Shown piece after piece: positions 17,282-26,340 of a stretch of 64,000 nt of DNA. The first letter of the stretch is position 1. Each line of letters starts with the position of its first letter. Source of the stretch: Arthrobacter sp. C2 (GTDB lineage: Bacteria > Actinomycetota > Actinomycetes > Actinomycetales > Micrococcaceae); the NCBI GenBank assembly GCA_024207135.1, contig CP042428.1, positions 1,798,001 to 1,862,000 of the forward strand, read 5' to 3'. Below the pieces are notes generated by a model, which did no database searches, was not told where the DNA came from, and saw only the letters and a program-made list of their open reading frames with translations. Position numbers and translations under genes: made by a program.

Positions 17282-17368
17282 CCTGGTGGCCCGCCGTGCG
17301 GGCCTTGTTCCACGCTACCGAAGAACTCCCGCGGTTTCCCGCATGGCCCGGCCCACGGGCAGGCAAGG

Positions 17369-17410
17369 GCCGGTGCCCGGAGGGGCGATGGAACGCCTCC
17401 GGGCACCGGC
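17369..17410 (-). terminator. Terminator of the thiolase/hydratase/dehydrogenase operon
   Basis: Perfect 15-bp GC-rich inverted repeat (17369-17383 with 17396-17410) starting 17 bases beyond the dehydrogenase stop on the minus strand. It has a 12-base loop and no obvious T-run. Confidence 0.75.
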
Positions 17411-17426
17411 TGCGCGGTTCGGCGAA

Positions 17427-18299
17427 CTACCTGGCGTCGTTCCAGTCGTAGAAGCCCTTGCCGGTCTTGCGGCCCAGGTGGCCCGCCTCGACCAGGTCGC
17501 GCAGGATCTGCGGCGGGGCGAAGCGGTCGCCCAGGGTCTCGTGCAGGTATTCGGCAATGCCCAGGCGCACGTCCAGGCCCACGATGTCGGTGGTCTTCAG
17601 CGGCCCGGTCGGGTGCTTGTAGCCCAGCACCATGGCGTTGTCGATGTCCTCGGCGCTTGCGACGCCCTCTTCGACCATGCGCATGGCCTCCAGCGCGATC
17701 GCCACGCCCAGGCGAGAGGAGGCGAAGCCGGGGGCGTCGTTGACGACCACCGCGGTCTTGCCCAGGGCCTTGACCCAGCCGCGGGCCGCCTCGATCACTT
17801 CTTCGGAGCTCTGCTTGGCGATGACCACCTCGATCAGGGTCGAGGCCGGCACCGGGTTGAAGAAGTGCAGGCCCAGGAAGTTTTCCGGGCGCTGCAGCTC
17901 GGCGGCCAGTCCGCTCATCGACAGCGAGGAGGTGTTCGAAGCCAGGATCGCATCGGGCGCGAGGTTTTCCTCGACCCTCTGCAGCGAGGAGACCTTCAGG
18001 TCCCAGATTTCCGGGACCGCCTCGACCACGAGGGACCGGTCGGCGAAGTCGGCGTAGTCCACCGAGACGTGCAGGCGCGAAGCCATCTCGCCGAGGTTCG
18101 CATCGGTGGCGCCGCGCTCGATCGACTTCGCCGCGGCCGATTCGACGCGCTCGCGCGCCGCGATGGCCGAAGCCTCGTCGCGCTCGACGACCAGCACATC
18201 GCACCCGTTGACCAGGAACGCGTGGGCGATGCCTGCGCCCATGCGTCCGCCGCCGAGCACACCGACCTTGGCGGGGAGTGAATTGGGGAGGGTTGTCAT
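17427..18299 (-). CDS. paaH: 3-hydroxyacyl-CoA dehydrogenase (PaaH-like)
   Basis: 290 residues, the size of 3-hydroxybutyryl-CoA/3-hydroxyadipyl-CoA dehydrogenases. VGVLGGGRMGAGIAHAFL is the NAD-binding GxGxxG region. ILASNTSSLSM and LGLHFFNPVPASTLIEVV contain the catalytic serine and histidine (GLHFFNP is the family signature), and the C-terminal domain ends in GRKTGKGFYDWN. It is the last gene of a three-gene minus-strand operon; its ATG overlaps the hydratase TGA by three bases. With paaZ and paaI 16 kb away, oxidation of 3-hydroxyadipyl-CoA to 3-oxoadipyl-CoA is the likely role. A butyryl-CoA role is the alternative. Confidence 0.87.
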   Translation of the reverse strand: MTTLPNSLPAKVGVLGGGRMGAGIAHAFLVNGCDVLVVERDEASAIAARERVESAAAKSIERGATDANLGEMASRLHVSVDYADFADRSLVVEAVPEIWDLKVSSLQRVEENLAPDAILASNTSSLSMSGLAAELQRPENFLGLHFFNPVPASTLIEVVIAKQSSEEVIEAARGWVKALGKTAVVVNDAPGFASSRLGVAIALEAMRMVEEGVASAEDIDNAMVLGYKHPTGPLKTTDIVGLDVRLGIAEYLHETLGDRFAPPQILRDLVEAGHLGRKTGKGFYDWNDAR

Positions 18300-19084
18300 T
18301 GCTTCTTCTTCCTGTCCAGGAATTCCTGCATGCGGTCGAACTTGGCCTGGGACTCGAAGAGCATCCCCTGGGCCAGGGTGTCGATGACGGGGTGCGCCTC
18401 GCGCGGGGCGTGGAACACCGACTTGGTGATGCGCACGGCCAGCGCGTCCTGCTTGCCGATGCGGTCGGCCAGTGCGGAGGCGGCCTCCAGCAGGTCCTTG
18501 CCCTCGACGAGTTCGGTGATCAGCCCGACGCGCAGGGCCTCGTCGCCCGTGAGCACCTTCCCGGCCAGCAGGATCTCCTTGGCGACGGGTTCGCCCACGA
18601 GCTCCTTCAGCCGCCAGGTGGCTCCGGCTGCGGCCATGATGCCGAGCCCGGTTTCGGGGTTGCCCATGCGCAGCTCGGGGGTGCCGATGCGGAAGTCCGC
18701 CGCGTACGCCAGTTCCGCCCCGCCGCCCAGCGCGAACCCGTCCAGGGCCGCGATGACCGGCATCGGCAGCTTGGCGAGCCTGTCGAAGATGCCCGAGTTG
18801 ATCCCCGCCAGCGCATCGTCGCGCCGGCGCATCCGCAGCTCGGCGATGTCGGCGCCGGAGGCGAAGATGCCCTTGGTGCCGGTGCCCGGGTCCGCCGGGG
18901 TGCCGGAGAGCACCAGGACCTTCGGGGTGGCCTCCAGGTAGGCGCACACCGCGTGCAGCTCGTCGACCATCAGCTGGTCGATGGCGTTTTTGACCTCCGG
19001 GCGGTCAAGCCGGACATAGAGCCGGTCGTCGAATTCGGTGAGCTTCAGGGTCGTGAAACCGGAAGGCTCCAAGCGCTCCGCCAT
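18296..19084 (-). CDS. Enoyl-CoA hydratase/isomerase (PaaF/PaaG-like)
   Basis: 262 residues from ATG 19084 (MAERLEPSGFTTLKLTEF). The crotonase fold is shown by IFASGADIAELR (first oxyanion-hole strand), VIAALDGFALGGGAELAYAA (second oxyanion hole) and GNPETGLGIMAAAGATWRL (catalytic-acid region). It lies two bases after the thiolase stop and overlaps the dehydrogenase start, so the three are co-translated. In phenylacetate breakdown it would hydrate 2,3-didehydroadipyl-CoA (PaaF), though crotonases are hard to separate by eye from PaaG isomerases. The open frame upstream of 19084 is shadow of the thiolase. Confidence 0.85.
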   Translation of the reverse strand: MAERLEPSGFTTLKLTEFDDRLYVRLDRPEVKNAIDQLMVDELHAVCAYLEATPKVLVLSGTPADPGTGTKGIFASGADIAELRMRRRDDALAGINSGIFDRLAKLPMPVIAALDGFALGGGAELAYAADFRIGTPELRMGNPETGLGIMAAAGATWRLKELVGEPVAKEILLAGKVLTGDEALRVGLITELVEGKDLLEAASALADRIGKQDALAVRITKSVFHAPREAHPVIDTLAQGMLFESQAKFDRMQEFLDRKKKQ

Positions 19085-19086
19085 GC

Positions 19087-20310
19087 CTAGACCCCCTCGA
19101 TGAGCAGCGCGGCGCCCTGGCCGACGCCCACGCACATGGTGGCCAGGCCCAGCTTGGACCCGCCTTCCTGGACTTCGCGCTGCAGGCGTCCCAGCAGGGT
19201 GATCACGATGCGGGAGCCCGAGGACCCCAGTGGGTGGCCCAGCGCGATGGCCCCGCCGTCCCGGTTCACGATTTCCGGATCCAGCCCCAGTTCGCGCATG
19301 GAGGCCAGCGACTGCGAGGAGAAGGCCTCGTTGAGCTCCACGGCGGCGAGCTCCCCGACGGTGCGGCCGGAGCGCTCCATGACCTTGCGGGTGGCAGGGA
19401 CCGGGCCGACGCCCATGATCTCCGGGGCCAGGCCGGCGGAGGCGCCGTCGATGATGCGGGCGCGCGGGACAAGGCCGTACTTCTTGATGGCGGCCTCGGA
19501 GGCGACGATGATGGCCGAGGCGCCGTCGTTGAGGGTGGAGGCGTTGCCGGCGGTGACCACGGTGCCGCCCTTGACGACCGGGCGCAGCTTGCCCAGCACC
19601 TCCATGGTGGTCCCGGGGCGCGGCCCCTCGTCGGTGTCCACGACGACCTCGCCCTTGCGGGTCTTCACGGTGACCGGGACGATCTCGTCCTTGAAGCGGC
19701 CCGCCTCGATGGCGGCAAGCGCGCGTTCGTGGGAGCGCACGGCAAAGGCATCGCAATCCTCGCGGGAGGTGCCATAGACGCGGGCGACTTCCTCGGCCGT
19801 TTCGGGCATCGAGAAGGTGGCCTTGCCCTCGCGGGACAGCTCGCCGGAGAGGAATTCGGGGTTCGGGAAGCGCCAGCCGATGGAGGTGTCGTAGCTGGCG
19901 CCCGGCTTGGCGAAGGCCTTGTCGGGCTTCTCCATGACCCAGGGGGCGCGGGACATGGACTCGACGCCGCCTGCGACGACGATGTCCGCGGCACCGGCCT
20001 TGATCATGTGGCTGGCCATGGTGATGGCGCTCATGCCGGAGGCACACAGGCGGTTCACGGTGATGCCCGGGACTGAATCCTCGAAGCCGGCCAGCAGCCA
20101 GGCCATGCGGGCGACGTTGCGGTTTTCCTCGCCGGCGCCGTTGGCGTTGCCGAAGATGACCTCGTCGACATCGGCCGGGTCGATGCCGGCGCGCTCGACG
20201 GCGGCCTTGATGGCGATGGCCGCCAGGTCGTCGGGGCGCACGCTGGACAGCGCCCCGCCGTAACGTCCCACCGGTGTGCGGGCTCCGCCCACCAAGAATG
20301 CCTCGGTCAT
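19087..20310 (-). CDS. Acetyl-CoA acyltransferase / 3-oxoadipyl-CoA thiolase (PaaJ-like)
   Basis: 407 residues, typical thiolase length. Nucleophile C89 lies in NRLCASGMSAI, the catalytic histidine in IALGHPLGSSGSR, and the second cysteine in MCVGVGQGAAL. The N-terminal MTEAFLVGGARTPVGRYGGA and VDEVIFGNANGAGEENRN are diagnostic of biosynthetic/PcaF-type thiolases. As the first gene of an operon with an enoyl-CoA hydratase and a 3-hydroxyacyl-CoA dehydrogenase it should cleave 3-oxoadipyl-CoA to succinyl-CoA and acetyl-CoA. The divergent region holds a palindrome resembling the one in front of paaZ. A generic acetyl-CoA acetyltransferase role cannot be excluded. Confidence 0.87.
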   Translation of the reverse strand: MTEAFLVGGARTPVGRYGGALSSVRPDDLAAIAIKAAVERAGIDPADVDEVIFGNANGAGEENRNVARMAWLLAGFEDSVPGITVNRLCASGMSAITMASHMIKAGAADIVVAGGVESMSRAPWVMEKPDKAFAKPGASYDTSIGWRFPNPEFLSGELSREGKATFSMPETAEEVARVYGTSREDCDAFAVRSHERALAAIEAGRFKDEIVPVTVKTRKGEVVVDTDEGPRPGTTMEVLGKLRPVVKGGTVVTAGNASTLNDGASAIIVASEAAIKKYGLVPRARIIDGASAGLAPEIMGVGPVPATRKVMERSGRTVGELAAVELNEAFSSQSLASMRELGLDPEIVNRDGGAIALGHPLGSSGSRIVITLLGRLQREVQEGGSKLGLATMCVGVGQGAALLIEGV

Positions 20311-20655
20311 AACAACTCCTTTGTCATTCGGTGCATGCCCAGGTCCGTCCGATGGTTTGCCCAGCGGAAGGAACCGTTCGTACACCGTTTTTTGGCCCCG
20401 ATTGCCGCTCCCTGAGCGGGAACGGCCGAATAACCGACCATTCGTTCACTAATACAATCCCATCTTGCCACAAGCGGGGTCAACCACCCGGCAAGCAAAC
20501 TTTTCGGGTTGACCACGCCAATTCCCTGCCGTATCGTCTTCCACTTGACCGACTCCGGGCCCTGCCCGGATCGTGGACCGTCACCGTCCAGGCCTTCAAC
20601 ATGGACTTGGGCGGGCATCCGGTCGACGGAAAGCTGAATAGCAAACGGAGCAGTA
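20311..20655. other. Divergent promoter region between thiolase and MFS genes
   Basis: 345 bases without a gene. It contains the palindrome-like element at 20435-20448 and AT-rich patches suitable for outward promoters. The MFS gene has GGAG six bases before its ATG. Nothing else is recognised. Confidence 0.6.
20435..20448 (-). promoter_or_regulatory. Candidate operator related to the paaZ-upstream site
   Basis: On the minus strand this reads TGAACGAATGGTCG, matching 11 of 14 positions of the element at 1679-1692 with AATGGTCGGTTATT continuing the similarity. It lies about 125 bases upstream of the thiolase start. Co-regulation of the two paa blocks is inferred. Confidence 0.4.
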
Positions 20656-22104
20656 ATGCAGCCGGAAAACAGCCAACCCAACCAACTAAATAACACCACA
20701 CCGGCGGCATCCCAGGCCACCAACCCGGTGGACTTCGGCGAAGAGATCGGCCCGGACCTGTCCACCACCGCCGGCCGCAGCGAAATCCGCAAGGCAACTG
20801 CCGCCTCGGCCATGGGAAACCTCACCGAATGGTTCGATTACGGCGTCTACGCCGTGGCAGTAACTTACATCACCTTCCACTTTTTCCCCACCGAGGGCGG
20901 AACCCTCATGGCGCTGGGGACCTTCGCCCTCTCATTCCTGGTCAGGCCCCTCGGCGGCCTGGTCTGGGGACCGCTGGGCGACAAGCTGGGCCGCAAGCAC
21001 ATCCTGGCCCTCACCATCCTGATGATGTCCCTGGCAACCTTCTTCATCGGCATCCTGCCGACCTTTGAACAGGTCGGCATCCTGGCGCCGGTAATGCTGG
21101 TCCTCCTGCGCATGGTCCAGGGCTTCTCCACCGGCGGGGAATACGGCGGTGCCGCAACATTCATGGCCGAATACTCCCCGGACAAGAAGCGCGGTTTCTT
21201 CGGGTCGTTCCTGGAATTCGGGACCCTCGGCGGCTTCGCCCTGGGCACGGCCGTGATGCTGGGCTTCCAGGTCGCGCTGAGCGACGAGGCAATGATGGAC
21301 TGGGGCTGGCGCGTACCGTTCATGATGGCCCTGCCCATGGGCCTGATCGGCCTCTACCTGCGAAACAAGCTGGAGGACACCCCGGTCTTCCAGGAACTCG
21401 AAGAGCGCGGCGAGGTCCAGGAATCAAGCTCGCTGCGCACGCTCATCCGCGGCTACTGGCGCCCGATGCTCATCATGAGTGGCCTAGTCATCGCCCTGAA
21501 CGTCGTGAACTACACGTTGTTGAGCTACATGCCAACCTATCTCGAGGGCCAGCTGGGCCTCGACCCGAAGGCGTCCCTGATGGTGATCCTGGTCGGTGAG
21601 GTCGCGATGATGGCCGTCATCCCCTTTGCCGGATCACTCTCGGACAAGGTGGGTCGAAAGCCCCTGTGGTTCGCGTCGCTGATCGGCCTCTTTGTGCTGG
21701 CCCTGCCGCTGTTCTGGCTGATGGGCAGGAGTTTTCCGCTCGCAATCCTCGGCTTCGCCATCCTGGGCCTGCTCTACATCCCTCAACTGGCCACCATCAC
21801 TGCCACCTTCCCCGCCATGTTCCCGTCCCATGTCAGGTTTGCCGGCTTTGCCGTGACCTACAACGTGGCAACCGCGATCTTCGGCGGCACCGCGGCCATA
21901 GTCAACGAGGCAGTCATCAACGAGACCGACTTCCTGCTGTTCCCGGCCGTCTACATGATGGCGGCCTGTGCCATCGGTCTGGTCGCCACGCGGTACCTGC
22001 CCGAGACCGCCGGTGCCTCGCTGCGCGGAACCGAGCTTCCGGACGCCCACCAGACGGGCATCCTGGCCGACGCCGACGCGGAGGCCCTCGCTCCCCGGTC
22101 CTAG
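20656..22104 (+). CDS. MFS transporter, metabolite:H+ symporter (MHS/ProP-like) family
   Basis: 482 residues with 12 predicted hydrophobic spans after a 50-residue polar N-terminus. MHS features are GNLTEWFDYGVYAVAVTY in helix 1, RPLGGLVWGPLGDKLGRKH in the 2-3 loop, and GFSTGGEYGGAATFMAEY in helix 5 (the GGEYGG motif of ProP, KgtP and PcaK-like relatives). Substrates in the family are organic acids, betaines and proline. Its position divergent from the thiolase operon, across a region with a paa-type operator candidate, suggests uptake of an aromatic or dicarboxylic acid. That is inference. It ends at a long bidirectional terminator. Confidence 0.87.
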   Translation: MQPENSQPNQLNNTTPAASQATNPVDFGEEIGPDLSTTAGRSEIRKATAASAMGNLTEWFDYGVYAVAVTYITFHFFPTEGGTLMALGTFALSFLVRPLGGLVWGPLGDKLGRKHILALTILMMSLATFFIGILPTFEQVGILAPVMLVLLRMVQGFSTGGEYGGAATFMAEYSPDKKRGFFGSFLEFGTLGGFALGTAVMLGFQVALSDEAMMDWGWRVPFMMALPMGLIGLYLRNKLEDTPVFQELEERGEVQESSSLRTLIRGYWRPMLIMSGLVIALNVVNYTLLSYMPTYLEGQLGLDPKASLMVILVGEVAMMAVIPFAGSLSDKVGRKPLWFASLIGLFVLALPLFWLMGRSFPLAILGFAILGLLYIPQLATITATFPAMFPSHVRFAGFAVTYNVATAIFGGTAAIVNEAVINETDFLLFPAVYMMAACAIGLVATRYLPETAGASLRGTELPDAHQTGILADADAEALAPRS

Positions 22105-22147
22105 CTTGGCCCGGCCCATTCCCGCGGGGCAGCGGCGTCGGAAACAA

Positions 22148-22196
22148 CGGTGGGTGGGTGGTTCCCAAGATTTCCTTGGGAACCACCCACCCACCG
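22148..22196. terminator. Long bidirectional terminator between convergent transporters
   Basis: A perfect 22-bp inverted repeat (22148-22169 with 22175-22196) with a five-base loop, followed by TTTT on the plus strand. It sits between the MFS stop and the APC permease stop and should end transcription from both sides. Confidence 0.92.
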
Positions 22197-22229
22197 TTTT
22201 GCCGTTTGCGCTCCGGCGCGGACGAGACC

Positions 22230-23681
22230 CTACGAGTAGAGTTCGCTCTTGGCCGTGTTGTGCTTGGCCTTCTGCCAGCCGATCCAGAGGCCGACCGCGA
22301 TCAGCGGGATGCAGCCAATGGTGTAAAGGCCCAGGTGGAAGACCTCCCCGTCCGTGCCGACCATGGTGTCAAAGCCGATCAGCACCGTGATGATGGCAAG
22401 CGCCACCAATCCCGCCCAGCTGGTGTACGGGGAACCGGACATCGGGAGCTTGGAGACCTTGCCCTTCTTCCTGCGCAGCATGATCTGGCAGGCAAAGATC
22501 GAGGCCCAGGTGAACAGCACGCCGATCGAGGCGGTGTTCAAGGCGAGGTCGAACGCGTACGATCCGCCAAGCCAGATGTTCAGCATGACGCCAACGAAGT
22601 AGACGGCGGCAATCGCCCAAATGGCGGCGTAGGGCACGTAGCGCTTGTTCATCTTGGTGAGCCACTGCGGCGCGTGGCCGTTGTTGGCCATCGCGCGGAA
22701 GACGCGGCCAATCGAGTAGATCCCGGAGTTGCAGGAGCTCAGCGCGGCGGTGATGACGATGAAGTTCATGGCGCTGCCGATCCAGCCCCAGCCCAGCTGG
22801 TCGAAGACCGTTACGAACGGGCTCTCGCCGGCCTTGTAGTGGTTCCACGGAAGGATCATCGCCAGCAGGGTGACCGAGCCGACGTAGAAGACCACGATGC
22901 GCACCACCACTGCGCGGATGGCCGCGGGGACCTCCTTTTCGGGATCCTCCATTTCGCCGGCGGTGATGCCCACCAGCTCGATGCCGTTGTAGGCGAAGAT
23001 CACTGCGTTCAGGACCAGGATGGAGATCAGCACGCCACGCGGGAACATGCCACCTTCGGAAGCGAAGAGGTTGCTCACCGCTGCGTGTCCGTCGCCGATC
23101 TGCGCATTGGTGACCACCAGGTAGATGCCGATCAGCAGGAAGAGCACGATCGCGGCAACCTTCAGGAAGGACGCCCAGAATTCGAACTCGGCAAAGGCCT
23201 TGGCGCTAAAGAGGTTCACGGCCACCAGCAGGCCCAGGGCGCACAGCGCCGCGGCTTCCACCGGGACGCCGGGGAAGAAGTAGGTGAAGTACAGGCCGAT
23301 GGCGATCAGCTCGGCAATGCCGGTCATGACCCAGTTCAGCACGTACATCCAACCGGTGAGGAAGGCACCCTTGGCGCCGAACAGCTCACCGGCATAGGAA
23401 ACGAAGGAACCCGAGGACTGGCGGTACATGATCAGCTCGCCCAGGGCACGCATCAGGAAGTAGGCGATCAGGCCGGCCAGCGCGTAGGAGAAGATCAGGG
23501 CCGGGCCGGTCGAGGCCAGGCGACCACCGGCGCCCATGAACAGGCCCACGCCAATGGCGCCGCCCATGGCGATCATCTGGACGTGGCGACGGGTCAGCGT
23601 CTTCTTGTAGCCTTCGGCAGACAGTTCCGCGACCTTGGTGGACACGGGGTGCTGGTGCTCTCGTACGTTGTGTGGTTCCAA
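22230..23681 (-). CDS. Amino acid permease, APC superfamily (AnsP/GabP-like)
   Basis: 483 residues from TTG 23681, chosen because AGGAG lies seven bases upstream; the frame extends a further eight codons. Twelve hydrophobic spans are visible. The AAT-family signature runs from YKKTLTRRHVQMIAMGGAIG through GVGLFMGAGGRLASTGPALI, and ELVGITAGEMEDPEKEVPAAI is the conserved helix 6-7 loop. Members import asparagine, GABA, lysine or aromatic amino acids with protons; the exact substrate is not readable. The gene stands alone and converges with the MFS transporter. Confidence 0.87.
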   Translation of the reverse strand: MEPHNVREHQHPVSTKVAELSAEGYKKTLTRRHVQMIAMGGAIGVGLFMGAGGRLASTGPALIFSYALAGLIAYFLMRALGELIMYRQSSGSFVSYAGELFGAKGAFLTGWMYVLNWVMTGIAELIAIGLYFTYFFPGVPVEAAALCALGLLVAVNLFSAKAFAEFEFWASFLKVAAIVLFLLIGIYLVVTNAQIGDGHAAVSNLFASEGGMFPRGVLISILVLNAVIFAYNGIELVGITAGEMEDPEKEVPAAIRAVVVRIVVFYVGSVTLLAMILPWNHYKAGESPFVTVFDQLGWGWIGSAMNFIVITAALSSCNSGIYSIGRVFRAMANNGHAPQWLTKMNKRYVPYAAIWAIAAVYFVGVMLNIWLGGSYAFDLALNTASIGVLFTWASIFACQIMLRRKKGKVSKLPMSGSPYTSWAGLVALAIITVLIGFDTMVGTDGEVFHLGLYTIGCIPLIAVGLWIGWQKAKHNTAKSELYS

Positions 23682-24075
23682 CGTGTAACTCCTTTGGTGA
23701 CTCAATCAACCCGCATGGGTAACACGGGGAGTACACCCGGTCAGACCCGTTTCAGGGCGCCCGATCACACACTTAAGCGGGGGTGCAGATGGCAAACTTA
23801 CCGTATTTTTCATCACAACATGAAGTCGAATGTGGAGTGGAGCACAGCGGCGCAACGCGGTGCACACCATCCCGGTTAACACAAGCATCCAAGTGGGGGC
23901 GCACTTTGACGAAGGTCACACTGTCAAGGAAAACATCAATATTAATTGTTGAACAGTTCTACTGCCAATCCGCGACCAGTACCTTCACGCGACGGCATTG
24001 CCGGGGTGCACCCGACACCCAAAGCGCCGCCCATCACCGCCCTTTCGCCCCGGGGCCGCCCAGCGGATAGCATTC
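23682..24075. other. Intergenic region, permease / menB divergent promoters
   Basis: 394 bases without a supported gene and with noticeably lower GC than the flanks, especially 23930-23965 (AACATCAATATTAATTGTTG). This probably carries outward promoters for the permease and for menB. The open frame across 23783-24070 has no ribosome site and poor composition. Confidence 0.55.
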
Positions 24076-25047
24076 ATGGTTGTGAGCACCGTTGAATCCA
24101 CCCCCCAGTTTCCAGCCAAGGTTTCCGACATCTTCGACCCCGTGCGCTGGCGTGTTGTCGAGGGCTTCGACCTTGAAGACATGACCTACCACCGGCAGGT
24201 CGAACGCGACGCCGAGGGCGCCATCGTCCGCGACCTGCCGACCGTGCGCATCGCCTTCAACCGCCCGGAGGTCCGCAACGCGTTCCGCCCCGGCACGGTC
24301 GACGAGCTCTACCGCATCATGGACCACGCCCGCATGAGCTCGGATGTGGCCACGGTGCTGCTCACCGGAAACGGCCCCTCCCCCAAGGACGGCGGGCACT
24401 CGTTCTGCTCCGGCGGCGACCAGCGCATCCGCGGCCGCGACGGCTACCGCTACGCCGAGGGCGAGACCGCCGACTCGATCGACCCGGCACGCGCAGGGCG
24501 CCTGCACATCCTCGAGGTCCAGCGCCTGATGCGCACCATGCCCAAGGTGGTCATCGCCGTGGTCAACGGCTGGGCCGCCGGCGGCGGGCACTCGCTTCAC
24601 GTCGTCTCGGACCTGACCATTGCTTCCCGGCAGCACGGCAAGTTCAAGCAGACCGACGCCACCGTCGGCTCCTTCGACGCCGGCTACGGCTCGGCGTTGC
24701 TGGCCCGCCAGGTCGGGCAAAAAAACGCCCGATCGATCTTCTTCCTCGCCCGCGAGCACTCCGCCGAGGACATGGTGGCCATGGGAGCGGTCAACGAGGC
24801 GGTGGACCACGAGCGACTCGAGGAGGTCGCCCTGGAATATGCCGCGGACATCGCACGCCAGTCCCCGCAGGCCATCCGCATGCTCAAGTTCGCCTTCAAC
24901 CTGGCCGACGACGGGCTGGCCGGCCAGCAGGTCTTCGCCGGCGAGGCCACCCGCATGGCCTACATGACCGACGAGGCCGTCGAGGGACGGGACGCCTTCC
25001 TGCAAAAGCGCGACCCCGACTGGTCCGGCCACCCGTACTACTTCTAA
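24076..25047 (+). CDS. menB: 1,4-dihydroxy-2-naphthoyl-CoA synthase
   Basis: 323 residues. FDPVRWRVVEGFDLEDMTYH is a typical actinobacterial MenB N-terminus, followed by the crotonase core: IAFNRPEVRNAFRPGTVDEL, GGHSFCSGGDQRIRGRDGY (oxyanion and substrate loop), VVNGWAAGGGHSLHVVSDLT, and QTDATVGSFDAGYGSALLAR with the conserved aspartate and tyrosine. The C-terminal EGRDAFLQKRDPDWSGHPYY is the MenB signature. It closes the naphthoquinone ring of o-succinylbenzoyl-CoA. It precedes menE (21-base gap) and menA, giving a compact menaquinone operon. A GTG two codons downstream of the ATG is an alternative start. Confidence 0.95.
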   Translation: MVVSTVESTPQFPAKVSDIFDPVRWRVVEGFDLEDMTYHRQVERDAEGAIVRDLPTVRIAFNRPEVRNAFRPGTVDELYRIMDHARMSSDVATVLLTGNGPSPKDGGHSFCSGGDQRIRGRDGYRYAEGETADSIDPARAGRLHILEVQRLMRTMPKVVIAVVNGWAAGGGHSLHVVSDLTIASRQHGKFKQTDATVGSFDAGYGSALLARQVGQKNARSIFFLAREHSAEDMVAMGAVNEAVDHERLEEVALEYAADIARQSPQAIRMLKFAFNLADDGLAGQQVFAGEATRMAYMTDEAVEGRDAFLQKRDPDWSGHPYYF

Positions 25048-25068
25048 GGCCGAGGACCCCCACCACCC

Positions 25069-26208
25069 ATGAATCCAAATTCCGCGCTCGCTGCCTTGTC
25101 CGCCTCGCTCAACGAGGACGGTCCCGCGGTGGAAATCCTGCCCGGCACCACGAACAACGACTATCGGGTGAACCCCGTGGACGCGGCGCAGCTGAAGGGC
25201 CTGGAAGACATCGCGGCGGTGGTGCGCACCTCGGGTTCCACCGGAACACCGAAGCGCACCGCGCTGTCGGCCCAGGCCCTGGCCACCTCCTCCATGGCCA
25301 CGGCCGAATACCTGGGGTTCGAGGGCCAGTGGCTCCTGGCCCTGCCGCTGCACTACGTTGCCGGGCTCGCGGTGCTCACCCGCAGCCTCTACGCCGGGAC
25401 CCGCCCCTGGGCCATGGACCTGGACACCAGCTTCGACGCCGCCGGATTCAACGAGGCGGCCTCCGCCCTGACCGACGCCAGGCGGCTTGTTTCCCTGGTA
25501 CCCACGCAGCTGCAGCGCCTGCTCACCGACCCGACGGATGAAACCCTGGCCACGCTCAAGCGCTTCGATGCGATCCTGCTCGGCGGGGCGCGCGCGCCGC
25601 GGGCCGTTCTGGACGCGGCGGCCAAGCACTCGCTGAAGCTCCACCTCACCTACGGGTCCAGCGAGACCGCCGGCGGCTGCGTCTACGACGCCCGCGCCCT
25701 GCCCGGGGTCCAGGTGAAAACCGTCGACGGACGGATCTGGCTGGGCGGGACCACCATCGCCTCCGGCTACCTCGGCAACCCGGAACTGACGGCCAGGCAC
25801 TTCAGCGTCGATGATTCCGGCGTGCGCTGGTACACGACCGAAGACCTGGGCAGCTACACCGACGGCGTGCTGTCAGTAACCGGACGGGCGGACGACGTGA
25901 TCATCACCGGCGGGGTTAAGGTCTCCGCCGCCGAGGTCCAGCACGTCCTGGAATCCGTGCCCGGTGTTTCGGCGGTGGCCGTGGTGCCGGTGCCCGATGC
26001 CCAATGGGGCCAGCAGATCGGTGCCGCCTACGCGGGCAACGCCGCCCCGGAGTCCTTGGCCGCCGCGGTGCGCCAAGCGCTCGGAGCCCCGGCGGTGCCG
26101 CGGCGGATGCTCAACCTGCCGGCGTTGCCGTTGCTGCCCAACGGCAAGGTCGACCGGATGCTGCTTGCCTCGCGCCTGGCTGCCGTCTCGGACCAGCCAG
26201 CCAGTTGA
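25069..26208 (+). CDS. menE: o-succinylbenzoate-CoA ligase
   Basis: 379 residues, shorter than most acyl-CoA synthetases but usual for actinobacterial MenE. VVRTSGSTGTPKRTALSAQA is the P-loop-like AMP-binding motif. LHLTYGSSETAGGCVYDA is the YGxSET adenylate loop. WYTTEDLGSYTDGVLSVTGR carries the TxDxG and hinge residues, followed by GGVKVSAAEVQHVLE and the C-terminal lysine in LLPNGKVDRMLL. It activates o-succinylbenzoate for MenB. It lies between menB and menA on the same strand. Confidence 0.93.
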   Translation: MNPNSALAALSASLNEDGPAVEILPGTTNNDYRVNPVDAAQLKGLEDIAAVVRTSGSTGTPKRTALSAQALATSSMATAEYLGFEGQWLLALPLHYVAGLAVLTRSLYAGTRPWAMDLDTSFDAAGFNEAASALTDARRLVSLVPTQLQRLLTDPTDETLATLKRFDAILLGGARAPRAVLDAAAKHSLKLHLTYGSSETAGGCVYDARALPGVQVKTVDGRIWLGGTTIASGYLGNPELTARHFSVDDSGVRWYTTEDLGSYTDGVLSVTGRADDVIITGGVKVSAAEVQHVLESVPGVSAVAVVPVPDAQWGQQIGAAYAGNAAPESLAAAVRQALGAPAVPRRMLNLPALPLLPNGKVDRMLLASRLAAVSDQPAS

Positions 26209-26340
26209 TGCGGTTCCGGGGCCCGGATCCGCTCGATTAACTGTGGATCCAAACCCCGCCGGGCTCCCCGGAATTTCTCCGTTGCCCGCGGGCAAGGGAG
26301 AATGAGGGCTGCATGTTTTATCCAAGCAGCGAGAGGATTG